Assembly (NCBI GenBank): GCA_001873995.1
Contig: MNVR01000028.1
Location: 1-64,000, forward strand
Length of the DNA: 64,000 nucleotides
From: Candidatus Phelpsiimicrobium noxiivivens
GTDB lineage: Bacteria; Omnitrophota; Gorgyraeia; Velamenicoccales; Velamenicoccaceae
Direction of reading: 5' to 3'
Position numbers and translations under genes: made by a program. Below the pieces are notes generated by a model that ran no database searches, was not told the origin of the DNA, and was given only the letters and a program-made list of their open reading frames with translations. Shown one piece after another: positions 41,335 to 50,140 of the stretch. Position 1 is the first letter of the stretch, and each line of letters starts with the position of its first letter.

Positions 41335-41840
41335 TGGATAATAAAGAAAAAATAACGTTGGTTTTTGTAGTTATCATATCATGCATTTTTATGACGACAG
41401 GTTGTGAGAGTTTAAGGAAAAAATTTACCCGCAAACGCAAAAACAGGGAGTCGCAGGAGCAGATGATCATTGTGCCCCGCGATTATAGCGCGCACCCTTT
41501 TCCTAGCGATGTCATGTATAAGCAATATTTCATTTATTGGAAATCCTGGAATCAGGAGCTTGTAACAAGCCTTAATGATTATTCTTCTTATAAGAAGATA
41601 TTGGATTGCGTTGAGCAGGCGATCATGAACTTAAAAAAGATGGCTGCCTATCTTAATGAAGCCAAGTCTAAAGAGCTTGAAGTCTATATCAAGAAAACTG
41701 AGGGCTTAAAGACGCAGATCCAAGCCGCAAAAGCAATGCCGCCTTCCAGGATGGCTATGTTGCGCTACGACGCCGAACGTATTTTGAGCTCCGTCAACAG
41801 GCTATATGATTTAAAAAAGATGAAGGATAGTCTTAAATGA
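41334..41840 (+). CDS. putative lipoprotein with helical C-terminal part (168 aa)
   Basis: The N terminus has a membrane segment (ITLVFVVIISCIFMTTGC) that ends in a plausible lipobox TTGC (Cys about residue 24), then a very basic patch (KKFTRKRKNR). The rest is helical, with a conserved-looking DYSAHPFPSDVMYKQYFIYWKSW block and coiled-coil helices. I recognise no family. It is coupled to ligA through TAATG and lies 54 nt before the MBL gene. Confidence 0.65.
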
Positions 41841-41908
41841 TGGAACTGCATGGGATTGGCGATATCGTTGACGGCTCCAGAGTAGGCGCGATTTATGAAA
41901 ATATATAA
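41840..41908 (+). CDS. possible short coupling peptide (22 aa)
   Basis: An ATG in the stop of the lipoprotein gene opens a frame of 22 codons (MELHGIGDIVDGSRVGAIYENI) that ends 13 nt inside the next gene. It may serve as a coupling frame between the two genes. No other support. Confidence 0.25.
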   Translation: MELHGIGDIVDGSRVGAIYENI

Positions 41909-42497
41909 AGTTATCGTTGGAGAATTGCAGACGAATTGCTATATAGTGGCGTCTGACAAGGGCAATGCTTTTATCATTGACCCGGGTGATGATGTTGAAA
42001 AGATCAGGGATGTTTTAAAAGAGCGCATGCTGAAGGCTGTGTTCATCATTAATACGCATGGCCATATTGACCATATAAAAGCTAACGCGGCCCTAAAACT
42101 TCCGCTTTACATACATGAAAAAGAGAAAGATATGGTCGCGGACCCCAGGAAGAACCTTATGACTCTTTTTTTTGGAGCTTTTACTGCCGTAAAACCTGAG
42201 AGGCTGTTGAAAGATGGCGACAGGGTGGAGCTTGATGAGCTGTCTTTTGAGGTTATTCATACGCCCGGCCACACAATGGGCGGGATATGCCTTTTGGGCG
42301 GCGGCGTCCTTTTTTCAGGAGATACGCTTTTTTATAACGGTGTAGGCCGCACGGATTTTCCGGGGGCAAGCCACGCTGAACTATTGAAGTCTTTAAAAAA
42401 ATTGTCGTTTCTTAAAGAAGATATACGCGTTTATCCCGGGCATGGGCCGAATACGACTATAGGGCGCGAGGCAAGAGCAGGTACGTTTAATGGATAA
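41895..42497 (+). CDS. metallo-beta-lactamase-fold hydrolase, GloB-like (200 aa)
   Basis: The metal motif is NTHGHIDHIKA (H-x-H-x-D-H, about residues 53-58); further ligands are His in HTPGHTMGG (about 125), Asp in FSGDTLF and His in YPGHGPNT. The order and length fit the small glyoxalase II-like group that cleaves thioesters, but the substrate is not known from sequence. Its stop is followed by a long palindrome-rich gap. Confidence 0.9.
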   Translation: MKIYKVIVGELQTNCYIVASDKGNAFIIDPGDDVEKIRDVLKERMLKAVFIINTHGHIDHIKANAALKLPLYIHEKEKDMVADPRKNLMTLFFGAFTAVKPERLLKDGDRVELDELSFEVIHTPGHTMGGICLLGGGVLFSGDTLFYNGVGRTDFPGASHAELLKSLKKLSFLKEDIRVYPGHGPNTTIGREARAGTFNG

Positions 42498-42860
42498 CAA
42501 CTTATAGAGGAACGCAAAAGGAATGAAAGATTCTTTAAGCGCACAATCAGGTATTTTTTGGCAAGAGTCTGCGAGCCTGCCTGCCGGTAGGCAGGGGAAT
42601 TGCATTTTAGCTGTAGCGACACGTTCTTTGGAGCGTAACAACGAAAATGCAAACCGTAGCAGACGGCAAAAAATACCGTGCGCAAAGAAGCTTTTATTGC
42701 TTTTGCGTAAGTCAATAGATAGATCCCGATTACCAAACCGCTACGCGAATTTCTGGCGCTACGCGCCTAAAATTCGCTCGCAGGTGACGGGATAAATTCG
42801 GCCAACATACTTACGTTTACCGCCGAATAGCTGCGGTTCCGTAAGTCTGGGCCTCATTTA
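42498..42860. repeat. 363-bp gap packed with palindromic repeats
   Basis: Left to right: the 23-bp palindromic unit (42575-42597, inverted copy of 38112-38134); a segment at about 42604-42679 similar to the reverse complement of 20649-20730, with 29 identical bases; a unit with ends ATCCCG (near 42723) and CGGGAT (near 42788), next stem ACC/GGT and inner GCGAATTT/AAATTCGC; and, up to xerD, nested GGCC/GGCC, CTTACG/CGTAAG and ACCGC/GCGGT (42800-42853). No gene is called; frames that cross it on either strand are repeat-made. Confidence 0.75.
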
Positions 42861-43748
42861 ATGGATAAATACGTTGACCTGTTCTTGGATTATTTAAGCG
42901 TTGAAAGAGGGCTTTCTTTAAATACCCTTGTTTCTTATCGCAGGGACCTGAATACTTATTTAAAATTTCTGGACGCAGTGGCTAAAAAAACCATTTCAGA
43001 CACATCGCGCGAGGATATTAGGGATTTTATGATGCACGAAAAAGATAAGGGGCTCTCGGTTAACAGTATCGCGAGGAACTTGGCAGCCCTCAGGACGTTT
43101 TATAGTTTCTTGGCCCGTGAGAAGCTGATAAGATCTGATGTCTCAAGTTATATTGATTCACCTAAACTTTGGAAAAAGATCCCTGATATTTTGAGTTTTG
43201 ACGAAGTAGACAGGTTGATAGAGTCCACTGATTTGAATAAGCCTCAGGGCATAAGGGACAGGGCTATTCTGGAATTGATGTACGCGACAGGTATGCGCGT
43301 TTCTGAAGTCTCGAACATAAAGGTCAGCGATGTGCATATGGACGTAGGATTTGTGCGTTGTATTGGTAAAGGTAAAAAGGAACGCATTATACCTTTAGGC
43401 AAGAAGGCTATTACAGCTATTGCCAGGTATTTAGAAAAAGTAAGGCCAGGCCAACTAAAGGGCTCAGGTTCTGCTGAGCTTTTTTTGAATAGGTCGGGCA
43501 AAAAGATTTCGCGTGTTTCTCTATGGAAGCTTGTAAAAGGTTACGCGAGGAAGGTGAGGATAAAAAAAGAGATGAGGCCGCATATTTTGCGCCACACTTT
43601 TGCCACTCATCTTTTAGAGAGAGGCGCTGATCTGAGGAGCGTTCAGGAGATGTTAGGGCACGCCAACATATCTACAACACAGATATACACGCACGTGACG
43701 CAAGACAGGCTAAAGTCTATTCACAAAATGTTCCATCCCAGAGGATGA
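42861..43748 (+). CDS. xerD: tyrosine recombinase XerD/XerC
   Basis: 295 aa. SAM-like core-binding domain (about 1-85), then catalytic domain with Arg in ATGMRVSEV, the HILRHTFATHLL segment (H-x-x-R), the second His in GHANISTTQIYTH, and Tyr276. Sequence and length fit XerD better than an element integrase. It resolves chromosome dimers at dif, together with FtsK. No other Xer gene is in view. Its start follows a palindrome with no Shine-Dalgarno. Confidence 0.92.
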   Translation: MDKYVDLFLDYLSVERGLSLNTLVSYRRDLNTYLKFLDAVAKKTISDTSREDIRDFMMHEKDKGLSVNSIARNLAALRTFYSFLAREKLIRSDVSSYIDSPKLWKKIPDILSFDEVDRLIESTDLNKPQGIRDRAILELMYATGMRVSEVSNIKVSDVHMDVGFVRCIGKGKKERIIPLGKKAITAIARYLEKVRPGQLKGSGSAELFLNRSGKKISRVSLWKLVKGYARKVRIKKEMRPHILRHTFATHLLERGADLRSVQEMLGHANISTTQIYTHVTQDRLKSIHKMFHPRG

Positions 43749-45025
43749 TCGTGTTTTACGAAAAACTTAACGAGCTGCCTAAAGAGATACCTGGTTTTAT
43801 CCATAAGGCAGGTGCTTTGGCGGATGAGAAGGGTATTAACGCTTATGTAGTGGGAGGATTTGTCCGTGATATATTTTTAGGCGTTAAGAATTTTGACGTG
43901 GATCTGGTAGTGGAAGGAGATGGAATAGCCTTTGCCTCGGAGTGCGCCCGAGAACTTGATCTGAAACTTGTGTCCCACAAGAGATTCGGTACAGCTACTC
44001 TTTATGGGCTGTGTGGATTCAAAGTGGATATCACTTCAGCGCGCAGAGAGACCTATGAAAAACCCGCGGCCCTTCCGACTGTTTTTAAAGGGTATATCAA
44101 AGATGATCTCTTCAGGCGCGATTTTACCGTTAACGCTATGGCCATAATTATCAATAAACATCGTTTCGGCCAGCTTGTTGATCTCTACGGCGGCCATAAT
44201 GACTTAAAGAAAGGTGTTATTAGGGCGTTGCACGCTAATAGTTTTATTGATGATCCCACGCGCATACTGCGCGCGGCGCGGTTTGAGCAACGGTTTGATT
44301 TTAAGATAGATAAAGCCACCTTATCGTGGATTAAAAGCGCCACGCGCCGCAAGATGCTGCAACAGGTGCAAAAACACCGCCTCAGGGATGAGTTGATACC
44401 GATATTCAAAGAAGGCCTGCCTTTAAAATCTTTAAGGCGCCTCTGGGATCTAGCCGGATTTTCGTATTTAGCGCCTGGCCTTCGTTTTCAGAAAGAGTGG
44501 CATGGATCTTTTGAAGAAGTGGCAAAAAATGCCAGGTGGTTTGAGGAGAACTTTTCGCATAAGCACCACCTTGAGCCATACATTATGTATATGAGCCTGT
44601 TTTTTTATTCCTTGGCCCGCAAAGAACTGTGCCAAGCTATGCGCAATCTTGCTTTTCATAAGAGTGAGAGTTCAAGGATCCTTTCTTTTAGAGAAAATTT
44701 CGGGCGAGTTGAAAAAGAACTTTCTAAAAAAAATGTCCGTGGAAGTATGGTGTATCGGACCTTTAAGCCTTTGAGCTATGAGGAGGTGTTGTTGTCCGCG
44801 GCTTTGTCTTCGAGCCGGCTTGTCTTAAAAAGAGCCCAGGATTTTTTGTTTATTTATAACGGCCAGAGTATCCATACAAAAGGCGAAGATCTAAAATGCC
44901 TCGGTGTCAAGCCCGGGCCTCATTTTAAGATGATATTAGATGAATTATTGTACGCGAAGATAGACGCAGAGGTGAGGGACAAAGAAGAAGAGCTTGCTTT
45001 GGCGCAGAAGTTAATTCAAAGATAA
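43745..45025 (+). CDS. CCA-adding-type tRNA nucleotidyltransferase / poly(A) polymerase family
   Basis: 426 aa. YVVGGFVRDIFLGVKNFDVDLVVEGDG near residue 35 holds the nucleotidyltransferase motif and catalytic aspartates; RRDFTVNAMAI and the DDPTRILRAARFEQRF segment are class II features. The C-terminal 200 residues lack an evident HD motif. Since the three tRNA genes here do not encode CCA, such an enzyme is needed. Overlaps xerD by 4 nt (ATGA). Confidence 0.88.
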   Translation: MIVFYEKLNELPKEIPGFIHKAGALADEKGINAYVVGGFVRDIFLGVKNFDVDLVVEGDGIAFASECARELDLKLVSHKRFGTATLYGLCGFKVDITSARRETYEKPAALPTVFKGYIKDDLFRRDFTVNAMAIIINKHRFGQLVDLYGGHNDLKKGVIRALHANSFIDDPTRILRAARFEQRFDFKIDKATLSWIKSATRRKMLQQVQKHRLRDELIPIFKEGLPLKSLRRLWDLAGFSYLAPGLRFQKEWHGSFEEVAKNARWFEENFSHKHHLEPYIMYMSLFFYSLARKELCQAMRNLAFHKSESSRILSFRENFGRVEKELSKKNVRGSMVYRTFKPLSYEEVLLSAALSSSRLVLKRAQDFLFIYNGQSIHTKGEDLKCLGVKPGPHFKMILDELLYAKIDAEVRDKEEELALAQKLIQR

Positions 45026-45037
45026 GGGGTTGGAAAA

Positions 45038-45466
45038 ATGAGCAGATCAGATAAGGTCGCCGAGGAGATAAGAAAAGAAGTCAGCATGATAGTCGCTGAA
45101 GAGCTTAGGGATCCGCGATTGGGGTTTACCACTATCACGCGTTGCGCGCTTACTCCTGACTTGAGGTTCGCGCGCGTATTTTTTAGCGTCTATGGGGATG
45201 AGCAGAAGTGGAAAGATACTCAGGCAGGCCTGGAACATGCCATTGGTTTTATCCGCCGCGCGCTCGGGGAGAGGCTGGATCTGCGGTTTGTGCCTGAGAT
45301 AGTCTTCGCGAGCGACCACTCATCAGAATATAGCATTATCATTGAACAACGGCTTGAAGAGATAAAGAGCCAACAGGCTATTACGAATAAGCCAAAACCA
45401 AAAAAAAGAAAGGCCGGGCATGCTGCCAAAAAAACTCTTAGACGCCTTAAGAAAAAAACAAAATAA
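45038..45466 (+). CDS. rbfA: ribosome-binding factor A
   Basis: 142 aa. KVAEEIRKEVSMIVAEELRDPRLGFTTITR at the start, then SVYGDEQKWKDTQAGLEHA and LRFVPEIVFASDHSSEYS, with a basic 25-residue tail (KPKPKKRKAGHAAKK). It helps late 16S maturation of the 30S subunit. The nrnA gene starts inside this tail, in another frame. Confidence 0.94.
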   Translation: MSRSDKVAEEIRKEVSMIVAEELRDPRLGFTTITRCALTPDLRFARVFFSVYGDEQKWKDTQAGLEHAIGFIRRALGERLDLRFVPEIVFASDHSSEYSIIIEQRLEEIKSQQAITNKPKPKKRKAGHAAKKTLRRLKKKTK

Positions 45467-46385
45467 AGTATTCCTGGTGTCCGCTCATATTAACCTGGAA
45501 GGTGATGCCTTGGGTTCTGAGCTGGCATTGGCGAGTTTGTTAAAACGACTTGGGAAAAAAGTCATAGTATTAAATCAGGATGAGCCGCCAGTGGAATATG
45601 GTTTTTTGCCGGGCCTGGGTTCTATCAGGCATAATGTTATTTTGTATGATTATGACGTGGGCGCCCTTGTTGATTGTTCGGATATTTCAAGGATCGGCAA
45701 AGCCGCGAAGGCTTTTAGGAAAGATCGGCTGCTGTTGAACATTGACCACCATATAAGCAACACAATGTTCGCAGATGTCAATTGGGTGAAGCCAAACGCC
45801 TCCTGCGCTTCGGAGATGGTATATGAGTTATTTAAGGCCCTTAGCGTTAAAATAAATAAAGCTGAAGCTCTGTGCCTTTACACGGGTATTTTAGCGGATA
45901 CGGGTTCTTTTAAATATTCATCGACGTCATCTTTTACTCATTTAGCCGCAAGCGAGCTCTTGAAACATAACCTTGATGTTAACGGCATTTATCGCCATAT
46001 CCACGAGTCTTTGGATGTCCGCACAGTGAAGGCTCTGGGGAAAGTCATAGAGACTTTAAAAATAGCGCGAAAAGGAAAGCTCGCGTGGCTTGAAGTAAAA
46101 AATGGGCTTATAAAAAAAGAGCCCGCGCTTGCTGAGATGACTGATGAGATTATTCATTTTGCCCGCGCTATCAAGGGTGTTGAGGTAGCTCTTTTATTTA
46201 AAGAGATAAAGGCCGGCAGGGAAGTAAGGGTTAACCTCCGTTCTCGGGGTAAAGTAGACGTGAATGGATTGGCTTCGTTTTTCGGAGGCGGCGGGCATAA
46301 GATGGCGAGCGGCTGTACCATGAAAGGTTCTCTCAAAGATGCCGTAAATCGCTTCACGACCGAGGCGCGAAGGCGGATCCAGTGA
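45420..46385 (+). CDS. nrnA: DHH-family oligoribonuclease / pAp phosphatase NrnA-like
   Basis: 321 aa. DHH domain: SAHINLEGDALGSELAL in place of the more usual D-G-D motif, then VDCSDISRIG, and NIDHHISNTMF with the DHH. DHHA1 at the C terminus with FFGGGGHKMASGC. It degrades short RNA or 3'-phosphoadenosine 5'-phosphate. It is encoded in overlap with rbfA (47 nt) and overlaps truB by 4 nt, an order (rbfA-nrnA-truB-ribF) common in bacteria. Confidence 0.92.
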   Translation: MLPKKLLDALRKKQNKVFLVSAHINLEGDALGSELALASLLKRLGKKVIVLNQDEPPVEYGFLPGLGSIRHNVILYDYDVGALVDCSDISRIGKAAKAFRKDRLLLNIDHHISNTMFADVNWVKPNASCASEMVYELFKALSVKINKAEALCLYTGILADTGSFKYSSTSSFTHLAASELLKHNLDVNGIYRHIHESLDVRTVKALGKVIETLKIARKGKLAWLEVKNGLIKKEPALAEMTDEIIHFARAIKGVEVALLFKEIKAGREVRVNLRSRGKVDVNGLASFFGGGGHKMASGCTMKGSLKDAVNRFTTEARRRIQ

Positions 46386-47047
46386 AAGAAGGCATACTTA
46401 TCATAGATAAACCGTCAGGCGTCACGTCGCATGATATCGTAGATATAGTGAGAAAAAAGATAAATATAAAGCAGGTGGGGCATAGCGGGACATTAGACCC
46501 ATTGGCCACGGGCGTGCTTGTGCTTTTAGTGGGAAAGGCGACGAAGCTTTTTTCCAAATTCGTTAATTTTGATAAAGAATATGAAGCGACCTTAATGCTT
46601 GGTATCGTGACTTCAACAGGGGATTCTCAAGGGAAGATATTAAGCAAAAATGATTTTAGCCATTTGACCCAAGATAATGTGAGGGGCGCGTTTTTGGAGT
46701 TTATCGGGCCCAGTCTTCAGGTGCCGCCTATGGTATCGGCCATTAAATATAAGGGTCGCAGGCTATATGAGTTGGCGCGCAGGGGCATTGAGGTTAAACG
46801 AGCGGCGCGGCCGATCAATATTTATGAATTGAATATTTCTCGGATGGAACTGCCAGAGGTAGATTTTTTGGTAAAATGTTCAAAAGGCACATATATTCGC
46901 CGTTTGGGAGAAGAGATAGGCGAAAAACTATGCGTAGGTGGTTATATTTCGCGTATCCGCAGAACCGCGTTAGGGCCTTTTAACATTCGGGACGCTGTTT
47001 CTTTAGAGGATATTCATGAAAGTAATATACGGGACTGGAAGCCTTAA
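46382..47047 (+). CDS. truB: tRNA pseudouridine-55 synthase
   Basis: 221 aa, shorter than the 300-aa forms because the C-terminal PUA-like part is missing or reduced. GILIIDKPSGVTSHDIVD, then VGHSGTLDPLATGVL with the catalytic Asp, and KCSKGTYIRRLGEEIG are clear. It modifies U55 in the T loop. It begins at GTG overlapping nrnA and its last codons overlap the ribF start by 32 nt. Confidence 0.95.
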   Translation: MKEGILIIDKPSGVTSHDIVDIVRKKINIKQVGHSGTLDPLATGVLVLLVGKATKLFSKFVNFDKEYEATLMLGIVTSTGDSQGKILSKNDFSHLTQDNVRGAFLEFIGPSLQVPPMVSAIKYKGRRLYELARRGIEVKRAARPINIYELNISRMELPEVDFLVKCSKGTYIRRLGEEIGEKLCVGGYISRIRRTALGPFNIRDAVSLEDIHESNIRDWKP

Positions 47048-47969
47048 AAGATCTAAGATCAAAAAGAAAGTCGTAGCAGTAGGTGTTTTTGACGGCGTTC
47101 ATCTTGGCCATCAGATGATATTGCGCCGCGTGGCCCACGAGGCTAAGCGTTCATCCATAAAGAGCGCCGTAGTAACTTTTTCTTTTCATCCGTCGCATCT
47201 TTTTGACCCTCTCAAGAAGATCCCGCACCTAACTCCCTTAGAACACAAGATATCGATCATAGCCGCTTGCGGCATAGACTATTGCTATGTTGTTCATTTT
47301 GACAGGGCATTCGCGTCTATGACGCCAGAATTTTTTATCAGAGGTATTTTACTTAAAAAAATAGGCATGGTTTCCCTGTATGTGGGTGAAGATTTTATGT
47401 TCGGCAAAGGCGCCAAGGGCGGCAAAGGGCTCTTGGAGGTGTTATCAAACAAATTCCATTTCAAACTGCACGTCTTAAAGCACCTTAAGATAGGTAATAA
47501 AATAGTCTCAAGCACTATTATTCGCGCGTTGGTCAGAAAAGGCCGGCTTGCGTTAGCTTCGCGTTTTCTCGGCCGCCATGTTTCTATTTTAGGTGAAGTT
47601 ATAAAAGGTGAAGGGCTGGGTGCTGAATTGGGATATCCTACGGCGAATATAATGCCTTATCATGAAGTCCTTGTGCCAGATGGTATTTACGCGACTTATA
47701 GTATTTCCAGAGGCAAGGCGTTCAAGAGTGTCACCTATATAGGGACAAGGCCGACGTTTGAGGCCGAAGGCAGGGCCGACGGCCCACGCCGCGGCGTTGA
47801 ATCTTTTTTACTTGATTTCAGAAAGAATATTTATGGCTCCAAAATGGAGATACAGTTTATAAAGAAAATAAGGGATGATAGAAAATTTTCTTCCGCGAGC
47901 GAACTTGCCAAAGCTATAAAACAGGATGTCTTTTCCGCAAGAAAGATCCTAAATGCAGTTCCGCGATAA
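47016..47969 (+). CDS. ribF: bifunctional riboflavin kinase / FAD synthetase
   Basis: 317 aa. FAD-synthetase half: VVAVGVFDGVHLGHQMILRR and SFHPSHLF. Flavokinase half: GYPTANIMPYHEVLVPDGIYAT and FLLDFRKNIYG. It turns riboflavin to FMN and FAD, so it produces the ligand that the riboswitch at 32641 senses. No riboswitch is seen before ribF itself. Confidence 0.95.
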   Translation: MKVIYGTGSLKRSKIKKKVVAVGVFDGVHLGHQMILRRVAHEAKRSSIKSAVVTFSFHPSHLFDPLKKIPHLTPLEHKISIIAACGIDYCYVVHFDRAFASMTPEFFIRGILLKKIGMVSLYVGEDFMFGKGAKGGKGLLEVLSNKFHFKLHVLKHLKIGNKIVSSTIIRALVRKGRLALASRFLGRHVSILGEVIKGEGLGAELGYPTANIMPYHEVLVPDGIYATYSISRGKAFKSVTYIGTRPTFEAEGRADGPRRGVESFLLDFRKNIYGSKMEIQFIKKIRDDRKFSSASELAKAIKQDVFSARKILNAVPR

Positions 47970-48006
47970 CCTCATCTAATAAACCATAATTTTGTCAAAT
48001 TTTCTC

Positions 48007-48070
48007 TTGACAAAGTGGTGTAATTTTCCTATAATTTGGATACAAGTGGAGTAAAGTGGAGTAAAGTGGT
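48007..48070 (+). promoter_or_regulatory. dcw promoter with MraZ box
   Basis: TTGACA at 48007-48012, 17-nt spacer, TATAAT at 48030-48035: a full-consensus promoter, start near 48042. Just after it are three direct repeats with a 10-bp period, GTGGAGTAAA at 48046 and 48056 and GTGGTAAAAA at 48066. Known MraZ boxes are (T/G)GGGN5 repeats at 10-bp spacing; here they read GTGGAG/GTGGTA. MraZ, encoded 98 nt downstream, likely represses its own operon by binding here. Confidence 0.85.
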
Positions 48071-48167
48071 AAAAAGAATTGTTGACCATCTGGTCCAACT
48101 TCACCCTTATGCGGCACTATTGAAAGGTTTCGTTGGATGTCACTGAAATAGGACATAAAGGAGTTCC

Positions 48168-48608
48168 ATGTTTTACGGTGAATACGCCCATTCCATAGAC
48201 AATAAAGGCCGCCTTATCCTGCCTTCTAAATTAAGGGAGACGGCCAAGAATAATTTTGTGGAGAAGTTTTATATAACGCGCGGCCTGGATAAATGCCTCT
48301 TTATGTTCAGTGAAGAAGAGTGGAAGGCCGCGGAGCAGAAGTTTAAGTCCATGTCTTTTACAAAACAGGATTCAAGAAAATTCAACCGTCTTTATTTTTC
48401 CGGGGCTGTTGAAATAATCCCTGATAAACAGGGCAGGATACTTCTGCCTCCGTATTTGAAAGATTTCGCGCAGATCAAAAGGGATGTCGTCATAATCGGT
48501 GTTTCCAGCAGAATAGAAGTTTGGGCTAAAGACCAGTGGCAGGAGTTTTATAGATCCAATCTAGAATCTTTTGAGGACACAGCTGAAAAGCTGATAGAAA
48601 ACTTATAG
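48168..48608 (+). CDS. mraZ: transcriptional regulator MraZ
   Basis: 146 aa with two AbrB-like beta halves: MFYGEYAHSIDNKGRLILPSKLRE and FSGAVEIIPDKQGRILLPPYLKD, each with DxxGRxxLP. It forms rings and binds repeat boxes in the dcw promoter. GGAG ribosome site. It is the first gene of the cluster, with the binding repeats 98 nt upstream. A hairpin (AGACC-CTCCC with GGGAG-GGGTCT, about 48622-48654) separates it from the PilZ gene. Confidence 0.95.
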   Translation: MFYGEYAHSIDNKGRLILPSKLRETAKNNFVEKFYITRGLDKCLFMFSEEEWKAAEQKFKSMSFTKQDSRKFNRLYFSGAVEIIPDKQGRILLPPYLKDFAQIKRDVVIIGVSSRIEVWAKDQWQEFYRSNLESFEDTAEKLIENL

Positions 48609-48666
48609 CTCAGAAAAGGCAGACCCTCCCAATATCATATAAGGGAGGGGTCTAAGGGAGGATCTT

Positions 48667-49032
48667 ATGATCAAAACTACAATGGCCTTACCGGAAGCCC
48701 GCAATATCGTAAGAACAGACAACAGGATATTTTTTCGTAATCCTCTCTATGACGTTAAAACACAGGTCAAGAATGTCAACACCGGCGAAAGATTTAATGC
48801 TTTTGTCAAAGATCTAAGTGGTTCAGGCATGGGTTTAGCCACATCAGAAGTATTTTCCGCGGGGACTATTTTTGAGATATCGCTTGAGATACCAGATGGG
48901 TTTGGCCCGCTTAAACTGCTTGGGCGCGTGGTGTGGTCTAAAGAAGTAGATTTTTTAGGTTACAAAACGGGCGTGGTGATATTAAATCCTCGGTTTATGT
49001 CAGTATCAAGAATACTTAAATTATTCTTTTAA
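48667..49032 (+). CDS. PilZ-domain protein in the dcw cluster (121 aa)
   Basis: A single PilZ domain. The cyclic di-GMP motifs are both there: RTDNR (R-x3-R, about residues 17-21) and DLSGSG (D-x-S-x2-G, about 49-54). Nothing else is attached, so it is a stand-alone c-di-GMP effector. It lies between mraZ and rsmH, a place where most bacteria have no gene, with ribosome site AAGGGAGG. It may link c-di-GMP to division or envelope growth; that is inference from place and motif. Confidence 0.85.
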   Translation: MIKTTMALPEARNIVRTDNRIFFRNPLYDVKTQVKNVNTGERFNAFVKDLSGSGMGLATSEVFSAGTIFEISLEIPDGFGPLKLLGRVVWSKEVDFLGYKTGVVILNPRFMSVSRILKLFF

Positions 49033-49129
49033 TAATACGATGTGGTCAGACATTATGGCTTTTAGCGGTGCAGGAGGGCAAACCAGCCAGCTTTTGGAGC
49101 CTTCCTTAGAAATTGATGGCGGGTTTCCC

Positions 49130-50026
49130 ATGCAAACATATAAACATCAGCCGGTTATGTATAAAGAAGTGTTGTCGTTCCTTGACCTCAAGGATGGAAT
49201 GGTTGTCCTTGACGCGACACTTGGGTTAGGCGGGCATGCCGCAGGCATCTTAGAGAAGATAACTCCTCATGGTAGATTTATCGGTATAGATAAGGATGCT
49301 GAATCCTTGAATATGGCTCAAGATAATCTGAAAAAATTTTCAAAACACTGCACTTTTGTCCAAGATGATTTCAGGAATTTTGATAAGGTTCTTGAGGGGA
49401 AAAGTATCAGGCGCGTTGATGCTTTTCTTTTTGACCTTGGGATATCTTCATATCAGCTTGATAACGCGGCGCGCGGGTTTGGCATTAGAAGCGAAGGGCC
49501 TTTGGATATGCGCATGGACCGCAATAGTTTTATTTCGGCATATGACCTTTTGAATAATCTGACAGAGGAAGAGATATCTTCAGTTATTTGGCGGTTTGGC
49601 CAGGAAAGGTTTTCTCGCCGTATAGCCCGGGCTGTAGTAAGGCGCAGAGAGAAGGCGCCTATATCTTCTACTAAAGAATTAGTAGAGCTGGTCTTGAACG
49701 TCCTGCCTTATAAATTAAGATTTCATAGGATCCATCCTGCAACGCGTACATTTCAAGCCTTGCGGATAGCTGTTAACAGGGAATTGGACGCTTTAGACGA
49801 GGCGCTTAAGAAAACCAGCTTATTCCTAAATAAGGGCGGCCGCGTATGCGTGATCTCGTTCCATTCGTTGGAAGATAAAATAGTCAAAGATAATTTTAGG
49901 GAGTTGGTAAAAACAGGGCGATACCGCCTTCTTTTTAAAAAAATACTGCGGCCGCAGGAGGAAGAGATATCAGATAATCCCAGAAGCCGCAGCGCCAAGA
50001 TGCGAGTCATAGAAAGGTTCAAATGA
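49130..50026 (+). CDS. rsmH: 16S rRNA (cytosine-1402-N4)-methyltransferase (MraW)
   Basis: 298 aa from the ATG at 49130, which gives the usual YKHQPVMYKEVLSFL start; an open frame to 49040 adds 30 residues without family likeness. SAM-binding: VLDATLGLGGHAAGIL, GIDKDAES; later FDLGISSYQLDNAARGF, AVNRELDALDEAL and CVISFHSLEDKIVK. It methylates C1402 in the decoding centre. It is in its standard dcw place, before ftsL. Confidence 0.95.
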   Translation: MQTYKHQPVMYKEVLSFLDLKDGMVVLDATLGLGGHAAGILEKITPHGRFIGIDKDAESLNMAQDNLKKFSKHCTFVQDDFRNFDKVLEGKSIRRVDAFLFDLGISSYQLDNAARGFGIRSEGPLDMRMDRNSFISAYDLLNNLTEEEISSVIWRFGQERFSRRIARAVVRRREKAPISSTKELVELVLNVLPYKLRFHRIHPATRTFQALRIAVNRELDALDEALKKTSLFLNKGGRVCVISFHSLEDKIVKDNFRELVKTGRYRLLFKKILRPQEEEISDNPRSRSAKMRVIERFK

Positions 50027-50043
50027 AAAAACAGCGACTTGCA

Positions 50044-50139
50044 TCCTTGTCTAATCGCTTGGAAATTTTTTTTCGGAAATTTTCCTACGCAGACTGCGGA
50101 GTTAATTTTATAAGGAAATTCTGGAAGGGGTAAAATTAA
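50044..50139 (+). promoter_or_regulatory. leader element D (before ftsL)
   Basis: Stem 1 is short (TCC 50044 with GGA 50098-50100). Stem 2: GTCT (50049-50052) with AGAC (50091-50094), where other copies have GCCT/AGGC. Stem 3: GGAAATTT with AAATTTTCC. The last hairpin TTAATTTTA (50102-50110) / TAAAATTAA (50131-50139) is perfect and here holds the ribosome site (GGAAGGGG) in its loop. Confidence 0.65.
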
Positions 50140-50140
50140 A

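Noticed and set aside
42393-42795. Open frames on both strands in the xerD upstream gap
   Set aside because: Their translations mirror the repeat units shared with 20649 and 38112; no sign of a protein.
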